Counted from the stretch's first letter, positions 1 through 11,723 are shown. The stretch: 64,000 nt of DNA from Nilaparvata lugens (GCF_014356525.2 NC_052506.1:17501361-17565360), one strand, 5' to 3'. Notes: generated by a model from the letters alone, not told the origin. Translations and numbers: made by a program.

Positions 1-1015
1 AGTACTCATACAAATAGGAGTTGCTATCCTAATCAGATACATAATACATTTTTGATTAACAGTTCAGAATATTGAATATGGCAATTCAGAATAATCTATT
101 CATCAAAATTAGTCTATTATGCCATCATTTAACACAATCTTTAATTTAATATTCGAAAAGAGGTGTGAACAAATCAATTTTTTTAGTCAACTGATTACGT
201 TGTTGATGATACAGCTTCCTATGTATTATTTTGATTGATTATAATATGAATGAATTATATGATTCCATCAAATAGTAATTCTCTATACGTATACTTCTCA
301 CTTTTAGGTATGGTTGTTGTTATCGTCAATATTAATAGATAGATCACAATAATATATTATATGTTTATAGGGAAAGTATTGACACTAGTATTCCTAAATA
401 CTGGTTCCTCCAAGTATTTACTCTAAACAAATATCAATTAATGAATAAAGTTTCAACTTCATGTAGGTCTATTTGTGAATACTTAGTTGTTATCATCAGC
501 CTATCTCAAGCTTCCAATAAATAATAGATCTGATTAGCAAACAAACTTTGCCTTACCTCAGAGTAACTAGTATGGTCTGAATGAAATCAGTGGACACCTG
601 AGCCCTTGGTTAAAGATTTTGCAACTCTCAAATACCTAACATTGAACCTAATAATTATTTAAATCAATGGGAAAGTTATATCCCCATTTCTACTCCTTAT
701 ACAAAAAGCTCTTACTTTGAACGCTCCCGAGAATATTTATTTTTCGGAACAAGTAGCAGAAGTCTTTTTTCAATCGGTTTCATCACAGTTATTTGCTGTC
801 GCAGGTCAGACCTATTTTTAAAGCTCTGAAAGAGGTTTCAGAACATAATAGTAAGTATTTACGGACAATTGCGTATACAAAAATTATTACGATCCTCAAC
901 TGAAAGATAGGTGTTGGAATTCTCCAATGCACCATCTCTTCTGGTTGATTTCGGCTAAACAGATGAATCCCCGTTTCACTAGAATAGTTTTTTAATAAAA
1001 ATTAGGACCAAGAAA
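1..1015. other. AT-rich stretch, no gene recognised
   Basis: There is no long reading frame, splice-bounded exon or recognisable transposon domain in this first kilobase. The sequence is AT-rich like the rest of the intergenic DNA here. Confidence 0.4.
21..26. other. Placeholder for window edge: no partial gene detected at the 5' edge
   Basis: No splice site or conserved frame reaches the first bases, so there is no sign of a gene cut by the left edge. The right edge (63774-64000) is likewise AT-rich without a recognised gene. Confidence 0.3.
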
Positions 1016-1228
1016 CTATAGTAAGGTCCACGAATGACAGTATTTGATCAACTTTGGTTTTGCTATCCTTGTCTATCATTCGACATAGCCGGTGGTACTG
1101 TCCTTTTCTAGGTCCACAACGATGCCAATTATGTTTTTGACAGTGTAGAAATATAATTAATGCAGAGAATCGGCATCGCTATTCTTCTATCTTTATCCAC
1201 TGCCAATATAACGTGGACCTCACTATAG
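1016..1228. mobile_element. MITE family A, copy 1
   Basis: Terminal inverted repeats begin CTATAGTRAGGTCCACG and end CGTGGACCTCACTATAG. The interior contains TTTGATCAACTTTGG and GCCAATTATGTTTTTGAC. The same interior occurs in reverse orientation at 42185-42405, and longer relatives lie at 20043-20421 and 35493-35853. The element is short and non-coding, as expected for a non-autonomous DNA transposon. TA-type target duplications are plausible, because the TIRs sit next to TA. Confidence 0.8.
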
Positions 1229-1547
1229 AAACTTTGTCAGGTTCTATTATGTATTGCGTTGATGCTTAGGCATTTGCGTAGCATGACCCTGTAATTTTAC
1301 GGGCACATCAAACTAGCTGGATGGAGTGTTAGGTGTGAGTTGAAAAATCTATGAAAAAAATCGTAATAATAGAGTACCTGTATTGTTTTATTTTTACTCA
1401 ATCATTAGTATTTGCAGTTTTTATAGCTCGAAACATCACAAATTCAACCTGGAGTATGGTTAAACCGTTGAAATATTATAAGGTATAGCTAGCTTTTTCT
1501 ACTTCATAGAAATTACGTCAATAAATCAGCTTAAACTTAATCATAGA

Positions 1548-1706
1548 AGAAAGAAAAATAAAAAATAGATAAAAAATCTCATTACCCTTTTTGAATTGTT
1601 TCAAAATTGATGCCATTTTATATCAATTGAAAATGGCATCAATGTTGAAACATGTTATTAGATAATTCAAAAAGGGTACTGAGATTTTCTATTTTTCTTT
1701 CTATTT
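1548..1706. repeat. Foldback (inverted-repeat) element
   Basis: Two arms of about 73 bp face each other around a spacer of about 11 bp. The left arm runs from AAGAAAGAAAAAT through CCCTTTTTGAATT to GATGCCATTTT, and the right arm carries the complement in reverse order. The arms differ at a few bases, so this is an older hairpin-forming element with no coding content. Confidence 0.7.
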
Positions 1707-1770
1707 ATATTACAAGTAGCCCTATACAGAAAAGAGATTAATCATAGAAGACTCAACTCAAACTGGCTTG

Positions 1771-1845
1771 TCTATAGTGAGATTTACTTTGAATTGTCAG
1801 CATCAGATCAATGGGAAGCATTTATAAGGAATGCTGACAGGTGTG
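1771..1845. repeat. MITE family B fragment
   Basis: The motif CTATAGTGAGATTTAC, followed by TGTCAGCAT and GGGAAGCATTTATAAGGAATGCTGACAG in two parts, matches sequence at 32288-32375, 35365-35450 and (degraded) 36925-36990. The inner halves are inverted repeats built on TGTCAGCATTG. It overlaps the first ATG of the reading frame at 1831, so that ATG probably belongs to the repeat and not to a gene. Confidence 0.55.
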
Positions 1846-1887
1846 TTATTGTGTTTGTATCTACAGCTGTTATATCACTTGTTGCAG

Positions 1888-2193
1888 ATTGGTAACAACA
1901 ATTTGAATGTTAGCAAAGGATGTTCTAGCAACGCCAAAGCCGGCAAATCGACTCATTTCATAATTCACGACACATTCGATGGTGAGTATTCATTTCCAAT
2001 CATAAAATGTATGAAAAATAATTATTTAGATACTCTAACAACGCATTTTCATCCATCAGGTCATGTTTTATTATGTCAATTAACGTACTCTTGTGAAGGC
2101 CATATGTCGTCATGTAATGGTATTAATTGTTTTTCAAGTCAAATTCAAACTCATTTGCCTTACATTCATAAACAAATTGGCAAAATGCAATAA
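1888..2193 (+). CDS. Putative 3' exons of a cysteine-rich protein gene (unidentified)
   Basis: An open frame of 120 codons runs from 1831 to 2193. Within it are gene-like signals. Acceptor-like sites end at 1866 (TTTGTATCTACAG) and 1887 (CACTTGTTGCAG). A donor, G|GTGAGT, follows 1981, and an acceptor, CATCCATCAG, precedes 2060. Splicing would remove 78 nt and keep the frame (phase 1 to phase 1), giving FDGHVLLCQLTYSCEG. The second part has five cysteines, including CEG and a later NCFSSQIQ segment. The stop codon at 2191-2193 overlaps AATAAA at 2189-2194, a possible polyadenylation signal. I do not recognise the family: the cysteine spacing only vaguely recalls secreted cystine-rich proteins. 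The upstream exons are not identified, and the first ATG lies in a MITE. It may be a chance ORF. Confidence 0.35.
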   Translation: MGNNNLNVSKGCSSNAKAGKSTHFIIHDTFDGEYSFPIIKCMKNNYLDTLTTHFHPSGHVLLCQLTYSCEGHMSSCNGINCFSSQIQTHLPYIHKQIGKMQ

Positions 2194-2202
2194 AAACAAA
2201 TA

Positions 2203-2320
2203 CAGAACAGAGTGGAATACTGGTTAATTATCAATTAGTATAGTCCTATCCTACGTGATGCAGAACATGAGTGGAATACTGGTAGGCTAAATTATCAAGT
2301 ATTATAATCATATCCTACGT
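2203..2320. repeat. Imperfect tandem duplication, about 58 bp x 2
   Basis: GAGTGGAATACTGGT and TCCTACGT recur with a spacing of about 58-60 bp, with diverged AT-rich filler between them. It is non-coding. Confidence 0.5.
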
Positions 2321-2999
2321 AAAAAAAATCGTATATTATGCCAAGTACGTAGAGTTTGCAAAATGCTAAATTACTATCCGTTACCTGCATCGTTGATTTT
2401 GGCTAAAGAGAAGTTTTAATTAGAGTGAGGTTGTCAATGCGTCAACGGTTGGTGGGGGAAAATATAGAGGCCAATTAGTAGAAAAATTATATAATATTCT
2501 AAATCGAAGTAATTTTTTCTTGTATCCATTTTATAAATGTGTACTTTGATCTCAATGATGTTATTGAAAGTTCCTTGATAATCAAATTTACTGTAATTTA
2601 ATATTGTTTGGCGGTTCACTGTCAAATCTGCAATGTCTTCATTGTTGATATTTGTTGCTAACTGACAACATTTAAGTTACTTTCTGGTGTTATAGGTTTT
2701 TATTTTTATTGAATAAAATTATTTCTTACAAATTTTCGTCTCAGTGAACTTTCAATATTATTTAAATGTGAGTTTCTAAGGGTATAGTTTGAGATTTTCT
2801 AGTGCTACTATCAAAACATGCCTTTTGTACATTGAATGGTTTTTAGAGGGGACGCAAAATTCCAGTAGCTTACCACTGAAAAGTGGCACAACCATAAAAA
2901 TCCAGTGGCACAACCATTGCTTGAACCAGCCAGTTGTCCACACTGGTGAAGCTGACGAACAAACTTTATTTAATTATAGTTATTAGTTTTAGTAATTGA

Positions 3000-3375
3000 C
3001 CGAAGCGAAGCTGAGGTCTTAGTTTCGACTCGATCGGCTTTTGTTTGTTTGTTTGTACCGCAGTTACAGTCGCAGTTATTGTCCGATTTGGATGAAATTT
3101 GGTATGCAAGCTCTTTGAAACAAGGCGCAGAAACGTATGTGTAACGATTTTTGGTAAGACCTCCGGTTTTTTTTTGTAATATTTAAAAAAACTGTAAACT
3201 AACCTGAAAAGTAACTTTTTCGTATCTTTGAAGATACTGAGCAATTCATGTTCCTACTTTTTCGCATTAACCGCGTTACCAGGGCATGGTGTCCAAGACG
3301 GTTAGAGTGTAGTTTGATACACTGCGTGGGACCCAGGTTCAAATCTCGTTCCGACCATTTTTTTTTTTTGTAGAC
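3000..3375 (+). repeat. tRNA-derived SINE-like repeat with upstream dispersed-repeat module
   Basis: The segment 3283-3352 looks tRNA-derived. It has an A-box-like TGGTGTCCAAG and a B-box-like GGTTCAAATCTC about 50 bp apart, followed by a T-run at 3359-3370. The stretch before it starts GACCGAAGCGAAGCTGAGG and contains the GTTTGTTTGTTTGTA module. Similar GTTTGT modules followed by sensor-like text (GATTTGGATGAAATTTGG) recur near 20430-20500 and, on the other strand, near 8730. No true tRNA fold is evident. Confidence 0.45.
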
Positions 3376-3636
3376 TATACTAATTGTTTTATCTTATCCA
3401 AATATATCATTATAAAATTATTATTATTACTATATAGAATAATTAAATTGAATCATCTTATTATTATTAAATTGATTGGATAAATTATTTTAAAAAAATC
3501 TTTAATAGTCTATCAATACATAAATAACTATTATTATCTATGTTACAGATAACTCAACTATTTTAGTTGTGGAAAATTTTTATAATCATAAAATTAATCA
3601 ACTAATAAATCAACAACTACCTATTTTAGTTGTAGA

Positions 3637-4525
3637 CAATATTTAACATCATAAACATTTCTTTAATCTCCAACTTCTTTTATTCATAACTATCAGTTAT
3701 TATTTTAGTTATTTTTTTAACTGAATTTTCAGTTTATCAGGTACAGTAATTATTGTATGTATGCATTTTTGTGTCGCTCTACAGTGTCAAGTCTTTTGTT
3801 TTCCTTTAGGTATGAGATCGGAAACCGATTTGTGAGCATTAACACTCTGCATAGGCATAACAAGCCATAACATTGAATCCACTTTTAATGAAAAACATCA
3901 TTAGCAACCTCCTGTCATTGTCACCAACAAACTCATCTTATTTAGAATTACCATCGTCTGTGAGACGATTCATCATCTAAATTGCCTATACTGCATATTC
4001 CATTTTCCGTCAGTTGACCGATGTCTTATAATTATTAGAAAAGTTTTAATATATGTTTATATTGTAAATATGGAGACGATATAAAGGTACCTCCTTGATA
4101 AGTCCGGTGTCCCTGCAAACAATGTCTCTAGCACTTTCAATGGAGAAAATAATAGATGATATGGCTAAATCTTTACAATATACTGCACTTACTGTACTGG
4201 CCCTTCTCATTAGATTGAAAGTTGTATTCATGAGCGAGGTCTACTGTTCGCAGAATTCTTAGTCTACTAGTATTCTTATATTGGGGAATTTCATCATATT
4301 CAGGGAATCAAATTTATGAAAACTTAATATCATTTTTTCTTAAATCTCCTTCTAGTATCCAACTGTATTGGAAACAAAACTAAGATATTTATAGGCTCAG
4401 ATCAGAGAAGGTTGTCAATTGTAATGAACAACTAATAATTGTAATAAATAACTAAAATAATAACTGATAGTTATGAATAAAAGAAGTTGGAGATTAAAGA
4501 AATGTTTATTATGTTAAAATATTAA
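3637..4525. repeat. Inverted-repeat element, about 0.9 kb
   Basis: The segment 3637-3717 (AATATTTAACATCATAAACA, then TCCAACTTCTTTTATTC) is repeated in inverted orientation at 4445-4525. The arms are about 80 bp and highly similar. The interior has no recognised protein. It may be a non-autonomous TIR element. Confidence 0.6.
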
Positions 4526-5480
4526 ATACTATCATTAATGATCATCATCCTGGCTCTACTCAACTGAAAAATTCTATTGACCAAACCGTTGACTGCTTGA
4601 CCAGCTACTCGAAATTGATAGTTGAACAGTTGCAGTGCGAATTCAATTCGCAGAACTTGCCATGCGGAAATTTGATACCATTGCGGTGTATGTGCTGGCG
4701 CAAACCAATGTGTTGCAAAATATTCCCTTGCGAATAATTTGCAGCTTTCGCTACATGCAGCATGCTTTGCAGTGCTTTTTTGTGTTGCAAATTTTGTTGC
4801 ACAATTTTTTTGGCATCTTCGGTCCAATAGGTGACAAGTAGTCAGGGGGACAACTTGATGGCAATGGTGTATTTTTACAAGGCTGTCGTCTATGGTCACG
4901 ACAACCTATCACCTCGATTCCACACCACAAGAAATCACCATTCCAGGGGGCTCTTCATTAGAAACTTAGAAAATGAAGCCAAACTGTCAAGTTTTCTATG
5001 AAAAGACATTAAGATTCCTAATTTTATATTTTCAACATCATGTCTTTGTGAGTGAGTATTTTCAACCATGGTGCAATCAAGAATAAGCATAGAGACAGAC
5101 TTGATGTTATTAGATGCTTAGAATTCGATTCTACATCATTACTAGTAAAAATGTTTGCTTGACCCCCTCCCCATGCCGCGGGGGTGTAAGTTGTGCCAAC
5201 TGGTGTTCTTTAGGTGAAAAATAGTGAGGGTGACACCTTGACGCCAGCGTGCAAGTTGTCAGGCTTTCGTGAACGATGTATTCCCCGTAGGTACAGGAGA
5301 CGGGGCCGCGGAATTGGAAATATCTGGAACTCAAAATATCAATGTTAAATGTCCTATGCTTGAGAGGTGGGTACCCACTCGGACGACAAACCACTCGGAC
5401 GACATTGTAAACAAAGGTATTTACGTCATCACTAGGCACTCGGTCGACGTAGAACGTCATCATTTTATATCTTCTTCTCT
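4526..5480. other. Mixed repeat-derived stretch, no gene
   Basis: The segment near 4640-4810 is rich in TTGCAAA, TGCAGC and GCATGC words and is locally self-complementary. The segment 4850-4905 (GGCAATGGTGTATTTTTACA) is repeated near 24938-24960. The words GTGACACC and CTCGGACGAC recur at 5230-5410. The open frames here overlap on both strands, have no conserved motif, and are judged spurious. Confidence 0.4.
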
Positions 5481-5483
5481 CTC

Positions 5484-5930
5484 TATACTTATAAAAGGCT
5501 AAGCCCCTACAGACTGAAATCACACCACAGCCCAAACTACTGAGCCTAAAAACTTGAAATTTTGCACGATTGTTTATGGTAGCCTGAAAACATCCACTAA
5601 GAAAGGATTTTCAGAAATTTGCCCCCCTGAGGGAGCTGGGGCCCCCCAAAAATTTTGTACTTTTTAACCGCTCATTGCACAGCAAAGTCATGAGGAACTT
5701 TTTTGTTCAGCTACGAAAAAAAATTAGATCTATGCAGAAAAATTTCGATCAGGAGCACAGGGGGGTCCAGGAGAGGGCATTTTTCGAAAATTTTGATGTA
5801 AAATCACACTACAGCTCAAACTAATTGTCCTACAGACTTGAAACTTTGCAAAAATATTCTTCAAACATGCTAGAAGCGCACTAAGAACGGATTTCTAGAT
5901 ATTTTGCCTCTAAGGGTTTCAAAGGATGAA
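5484..5930 (+). repeat. Dispersed repeat, Helitron-like 5' module
   Basis: It begins near TATACTTATAAAAGGCTAAG, a module that recurs at 7671-7692 (TATACTAAAAGGCTAAG). It continues with two degenerate versions of a sentence-like motif: CACACCACAGCCCAAACTAC at 5521 and a similar CACACTACAGCTCAAACTAA at 5805, each followed by CTTGAAA and TTTGCA. Modules of this kind are typical of the 5' part of non-autonomous Helitron-type repeats. No 3' end was found for this copy. Confidence 0.4.
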
Positions 5931-5934
5931 AAAG

Positions 5935-7230
5935 GATCCTATTAAGTAAGGTTATGAACATGGTAAGGTGAATGCCATATGGAAATGAGATAATATTTAT
6001 TTGACATGTGATATTCTAACATATGTTGTAATCATTGGAAATAACAAAATAATATGATAGAAATTCAAAAAAGAACATCTGTTCTATTATTGCTTTCTAC
6101 CTGATTCCACTCAACCTCAATAATATTGTTCTGATGATTATTGACAAATAATAATTATGTTCAATAATATTATTATTATTGATATAATAAAAGTAGGCCT
6201 ATTGTTTTAATAATTAATTATTATCATTAATATAATAATAGTATTGTTTTGGTAATCAATAAATATTTTTATTCCCACAAACTCTGTATAATTTATAATG
6301 GTGAATGTGAAACAGCTGCATCAAAGAAATTATCTCAAAAACATATGTTTAGGAAACCCATAGTTTTGAACTTCGTTTTCCTGATGGAATGTATAGCCAA
6401 CACGTGGCATGTATTATTAATTTTTCAGCTAGAACAGTTTTTTGAGACTGCTAAATAAACGTCTACAGTTTTATCAATGCTGTATCGGCAATATGAAAAC
6501 GCATGCAGTTAATATGTCTTTAAATAAAGGTGTTGATATCTACATGATAATTATTCTCTACAATTTTTATTTAATTAAAATTTCAAAATTATTCAAGCCT
6601 TGATAGAATGATTGACTCACTGTACAGTCAGTCGAAAATTTTAATATTGAAATGAGGGGTATTTTGGCAAGCTGAACAAAAAAGTCCTATGCACCTTTTC
6701 GATATTATTTCTTCAAATGAAAAATGAGTTTTGTTGGTTGTCAAAACTCCCCCTGAAAAAGAACTATTCATTTTATCCTATCTTTTAGTAAAATAACAAA
6801 GATTTCTGCATTGAATATCATCTATCTTGCCAACAAGAATCGAACTCTTTGTGAATTTAGATATGACCTACACTTTAGATTTATATAATTCTATTAATAA
6901 ATTCATGGAAATTGAAGTACTTTTTCAGTTAGTTGATGAAATTGATTATCAATAGAGAAAATGATTATAATTTCATCAATACAGAATTAGTTGAATGAAT
7001 TGTCGATGTACTGAGTTCTTGGTCAACAATAATTCAATATTGGTATTTATCCAATCATTATTTTTTTCAGAAGTTATTCCATTTGAATTAGAAAATATTT
7101 ATAAGCTCCTATCAATTTATCATTCGTAACAATGAATTCTTCAAAACATGAATTTAATCAAATAAAAAATTGCCCATACTTCTGTATTCATGTTCGCATG
7201 TTTTCCACTTGTGATGGATAGCCAAAATAT
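5935..7230. other. AT-rich intergenic stretch, nothing identified
   Basis: This is very AT-rich sequence with TAATAATTATTAT-type runs around 6100-6240. The longest frame (69 codons at 6249) has no recognisable motif or splice context. Confidence 0.4.
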
Positions 7231-7539
7231 TGTGGAGCGAGCTGCACGGCGAATTGAATCGAGGGCTCTGATTGGCTGAAAAGTTCGGAGTGAGGTGAGG
7301 CGAGCAGTTAGAACAGAGGCAAGCGGCACGGCGAATGGTTCGGAGTACGGTACGGCGAATGATTAACTGCTGATTTTTAACATTATGAAACATATGCTCA
7401 CGTTCGTTGAAAGGCAAGATGTTCGGTGGAATGCACGGTTTGCTGCGCGGTTCGAGGTTCGGTTCGGCATGTGTGGACGCACCTTTAGTTGTTACAGGAC
7501 ATTTATACAGATCACAGGCCAAAGCAACTTAATAATCTA

Positions 7540-7675
7540 TCTTCTTCTTCTTCTTTTTTTCTTCTTTTTCTTCTTCTTCTTCTTACTCCTCTTCTCCTTC
7601 TTCCTCTTCTTCTTCTTCTTTCTCTTCTTCTTCTTCTTCTTCTTCTTCTTCTTCTTTCTCTTCTTCTACCTATAC
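7540..7675. repeat. (CTT)n / polypyrimidine microsatellite
   Basis: Imperfect CTT/TTC trinucleotides run for about 130 bp. The Leu/Phe-rich open frames that cross it are a by-product of the repeat. Confidence 0.9.
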
Positions 7676-7775
7676 TAAAAGGCTAAGCCCCGACAAACTG
7701 ACAGATTTATAGTATTCCTGGTGATTGAGCCTGTCTTTTTCAGCGTTGTCTATTAATAATAAAGCTTAATTTACA

Positions 7776-8224
7776 ACTAGCTTACCCAGCGAACTTCGCA
7801 CCGCCAATGTATCTCATGTTACACTTGACTTTATTTGGTGAATCATGAAATTTATCTGACAATCAACATGTTCATTTACATCTCAATACGGACTTCCTAT
7901 GTGCTTAGTCATGCAGCATTCATTATTCCGAAAACATATTATTCTTCTCAATCAATTGGTAGTAATATCTATCAGTAAAGTCTTCAATTAAAAAAAAGGT
8001 TATATCAGTGTTTCAAAGAAAAATATTCAATGTTTTCATAGCTGTAGATTGTCGATATATGGTCCAGGAAATATGCGATGTACGATGAATCACACAGAAT
8101 TCCATATTCTTTCCATTTTAGGATGAATATAAGCTAAGCTAAATTCAAAAAATTGTAAATTATTCTCTCATTCTTCAGTAATTAATGAATGCAATATGAA
8201 TACCATACATATATACTATACAAT

Positions 8225-8294
<70 letters not shown>

Positions 8295-8776
8295 TCTCTT
8301 TCATTAGGTGAATAATTTTTTTCAACATTTTCCAGTTTCTCAATGATAGGGGAGTGTTAATTATGTGTATAGGTCTTCTATGGAACCATTATCAACAGCT
8401 GGTACCAATCGACTACACTTCAACTTCAAACTACCGTTTTAATACCAGTACACAATAATTTATCACAGGGTGATATGTTTATTACAGCTGGTAACTTTAG
8501 ATGCTAAATCATATTATCACAATATGATCTTGAATCATGATCATCTTTTCGTTCTTCAGTAGCCGCTCGGCCGAAAATTTCGAAAACATATGTCTGTAAA
8601 ATGTATTAATAAATAATTATTATTAGCCCCCCTATTAAAATTTCTGTTCAGAAACCATCCCCAATATTCACACAACATATTCCCAAAGTTTCATGCCGTT
8701 ATGTCAAGTAGTTTTCAAGTCTACAGGGAACAAACAAACAAACACACAATCAGACATTCATTTTTTTATAAATAGA
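7776..8776 (-). mobile_element. Non-autonomous Helitron, about 1.0 kb
   Basis: Read on the minus strand, the element starts TCTATTTATAAAAAAATGAA at 8776, preceded by A. It ends GGGTAAGCTAGT at 7776, followed by T. The TC start, CTAGT (CTRRT) end and A/T insertion site are the Helitron hallmarks. Just before the 3' end lies a short palindrome (GCGAA/TTCGC). A second copy of the same 3' end occurs at 33690-33830. The interior carries an (AT)n tract and no protein, so it depends on a helicase supplied in trans. Confidence 0.65.
8227..8292. repeat. (AT)n microsatellite
   Basis: There are about 33 uninterrupted AT dinucleotides inside the Helitron at 7776-8776. Confidence 0.95.
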
Positions 8777-8975
8777 TCTCCATTCGGCTCAAACAAAAGC
8801 CTCTCTAAATGAAGGTAGAATGATAAGGATTCAGTTCTGTTGTTTTAACATTTTTTCAAATCACTTTCAAAAAGTTCATGTAGTACCTACTATTGTGTTT
8901 GAGACACTTCTGGCGCTATCATAGTTTCACCACTATTCTGTTCCACAGTCCTATCTCTTGCAGTCGTTAACTATA

Positions 8976-9215
8976 TCTATAATAATTATATTAAGTAAAG
9001 AGGTGGCTTATGCACGTACGGGATAGGAAAATTATGTTTGACGCATCATCACGTCTGAACTACTGGACTAATTAACTTGAAATTTTGCTTATAGATTCTT
9101 AATTAACCAAGGATGGTTATAGGTCTATTCTCAATTTTTCAAAATTTCATTACGTCAAGTTTTTATTTTGTCAAGTTTTAAAATAGATCCTTGCGAAGCA
9201 CGGGTTCTTGCTAGT
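8976..9215 (+). mobile_element. Short non-autonomous Helitron, about 240 bp
   Basis: It starts TCTATAATAATTATATTAAG after an A and ends GCGAAGCACGGGTTCTTGCTAGT (CTAGT end), in two contiguous blocks. The GCGAAGCACG words near the end are shared with the tandem ends at 52360-52505. The following base is A, not the usual T, so the exact right boundary is less certain than the family assignment. Confidence 0.5.
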
Positions 9216-9325
9216 ATAGCATTATACTTATACACTAGATCCGTGACGTTTTGAAGATTGATACTAGCGCTGCCTATAACATTCTTACCAGCCTAGTCTC
9301 TACATTTTTCTACTTGTTTCTATTT

Positions 9326-9770
9326 AAACTAAATTATTTTCTTCATAAACAAAGCAATGGATTCTTTTCGTCCAAAGCTTCGATGTGATATTTTATTAAA
9401 ATTTCAAGTTGAAAATTAGCTTTCATAGTTTAGTAACGTGTATAGTAAAACAAGATTTATATTACAATAATTTTTGCTATTTATGTGGTTAACATAACAA
9501 CAACACAGGTAGCTCAGTGTTAAACTAAATTAAACAACAACACAGGTAACTCAGTATTAAACTAAATTATTTTCTTCATAAACAAAGCAATGGATTCTTT
9601 TCGTCCAAAGCTTCGATGTGATATTTTATTAAAATTTCAAGTTGAAAATTAGCTTTCATAGTTTAGTAACGTGTATAGTAAAACAAGATTTATATTACAA
9701 TAATTTTTGCTATTTATGTGGTTAACATAACAACACAGTGAGGTTAACAACAACACAGGTAACTCAGTGT
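9326..9770. repeat. Tandem duplication, 233-bp period
   Basis: The block starting AAACTAAATTATTTTCTTCA at 9326 recurs at 9559, and the following 200 bp are almost identical. The junction contains shorter repeats of ACAACAACACAGGTARCTCA. It is a recent duplication with no coding potential. Confidence 0.85.
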
Positions 9771-10019
9771 TAAGCTAGAATTTTTTTCTAATCTGTAAGA
9801 TTAATTTATTTATAATATAATTGTACAAAAGCTGAGACATGAATTATAAAATCTTCTAAGTAGAAAGAAAGAACAGAATACACTAAATTGATCAAGATGG
9901 CCTCACTTTTATATATTTTTGTTAACTATTATTGGACTAGCCCACTTTTAGGGATCCTACTGTTCATATTATAGCCAATGGCTTTTAGAAATTTTACTAT
10001 ACTAATAAAAATATTCCTT

Positions 10020-10560
10020 TGCTGAGGTTTGCTCGTGAAGCGAGCCTGACGGTTAGTAAAAAAATGCATGGTTGCCTGTAAAGTCGGTATACGGGCGAAA
10101 GTATTACGTGACAACGACTTTGAGTGGTAAAATAGTTTTAATGTGAATATTCATTCGTATGGTAGGAAGAAGGATGAAATAATAACTCACAATGAGAGTG
10201 AGTGAGAGACACGCGTCCCTTCCACTCGGGCATGGTTAGGGTTAGCCCGCGCCCGCCTAAGAGCGAGAGAGACAACCATTGACTTGACATTTTGAAGTAG
10301 TGGCGCAGTCGCAGGAGATTGCTTGCGGCGCCTGCCCAGGTTGACTGCTCCGTTTCACTCTCTCTCCAGGTGAATGCCTTCGGCTGCTGCCGCAGCATTG
10401 CTCGCCACTGCTCCTATTCGTGCTCTTTCCAGACGACCGTGAACCGAAACGAACGCTCTCACTCGCTCTCATTGTGAGCGCATAACGTGGGAACGTAACG
10501 CAGTTTCTTGAAGTGTCTCCCGGCAAACCAATTTATAAGACGTTGTCACGTCAATAATAT
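10020..10560. repeat. GC-rich repeat island with inverted termini
   Basis: This is a locally GC-rich block in otherwise AT-rich DNA. ATTACGTGACAACGACTT near 10104 faces AAGACGTTGTCACGTCAAT near 10538, which gives inner inverted repeats of about 18 bp. An adjacent palindrome-like TTGCTCGTGAAGCGAGC is at 10029. Short internal words such as CACTCTC and GAGAGTGAGTGAGAG are mirrored across the block. The frames on the minus strand are Ser/Arg-rich and look spurious. It is probably a non-autonomous DNA element. Confidence 0.45.
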
Positions 10561-10837
10561 ATCAGTTGAAGAATTTTACAGTCTATGATCACTTAGAATG
10601 AGATGAAAAATTGCTTTGGTTAATGAGTTATTTTGTAGGTATTGAATTACTTATATAATTTTTTTAAACCATATTAAGTTATATCATGGTCAATCTTATT
10701 GTAAACACAAGATGTATCTGTCATAGGCTACATAAAATTAAATAGGGTTTGAAGATTTTGTGTGTTTGTGTCATTATTGAAATGTAAGGCCTATTGAAAC
10801 AGTAAGAATTGTCTAGAAGCTGTAAATCAAAATGTTT

Positions 10838-11072
10838 TTTTTCAGGTCTATCTTGATGTGACTATCTTATTCAATGTTTCTGGTTTTGAGGAAAGCATTT
10901 TCCCATCATTTCAAACGTAAGTAATATTTGAGGAGACATTATGCTTCTTTTACAATTATTATTATTATCAACAGCTACTATTAACTATTGAGTTAGTTAT
11001 AGTTATCAATAGTAACAGTTACTATTAACCATCTATGGCCTATCAAGCAGCATACTAAAACTAATATAATAG
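10838..11072 (+). repeat. Duplicated exon-like cassette, copy 1
   Basis: An acceptor-like TTTTTTTTCAG ends at 10845, a 71-nt segment follows (10846-10916), and then a donor, C|GTAAGT. One frame of the segment reads ...DVTILFNVSGFEESIFP. About 150 bp of flanking intron-like sequence (GGCCTATCAAGCAGCATACT at its end) is duplicated with it. The partner is at 11724-11945. No host gene containing the exon was identified. Confidence 0.5.
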
Positions 11073-11723
11073 AACGGAATGTTCATTAACTTGCTATATA
11101 AATATAAAAATGAGTGCCTAGAGGCAGTGGCGGCTCTATGGGGTCCCATAGAGGCCATGGCCCCCCGAGAGCTCAGAAAATTTTATATTTTCAACAGGAC
11201 TCTATCAAATGAAATTAATGTTACAAAAAAATTATTGACTCATACAATTAGTACATACAAATTTTATAAGTATTCATAATTTGAATATAATTTTTTTAAT
11301 AATATAAAATTCAATCCATTAAATAATATTTGCGAACCTATTTATAAAAATGTGATTACTGAGATTTTAGTTACGGTAATTCTGAAAATCCATGCGTGAG
11401 CTAAAGAAAATGATTCCTACCATTTTTCAGTAAGCTGCAAGTTGTATTCATTATTTGTTCAGTGTTTCACCTTGTGATCCTTTGAGGATCACATGATCAA
11501 GAGATCATAAGTTTTGGTTCGCCTAATTTTTCAGTTTACTGCAATTCCCGTGTCCAATAAAACTGGCGGACAGATAAAATTATTCCTGTCCCATCCATTG
11601 AATTTCAAAGAGAGAAAGAAATCTGTTGAATTCATCTCCATAAATTTAAAACTTTTAAGAGTAATAAGTTATCATTTTTTACAAGAGTGTTACATTTTCG
11701 GAAACCTGAATTAAGATATTTTT

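Noticed and set aside
3283..3352. Possible functional tRNA gene
   Set aside because: The A and B boxes are plausible but the acceptor stem and cloverleaf do not pair, and a T-run and repeat modules surround it. A SINE fits better.
4522..4899. Overlapping frames on both strands near 4.7 kb
   Set aside because: No motif, no splice context, and the same region reads open on both strands because of its word repeats.
7385..7686. Leu/Phe-rich frames near 7.4-7.7 kb
   Set aside because: They are produced by the CTT microsatellite.
11111..11165. CAGTGGCGGCTCTATGG as an hAT-type terminus
   Set aside because: No matching inverted end was found downstream, so no element could be delimited.
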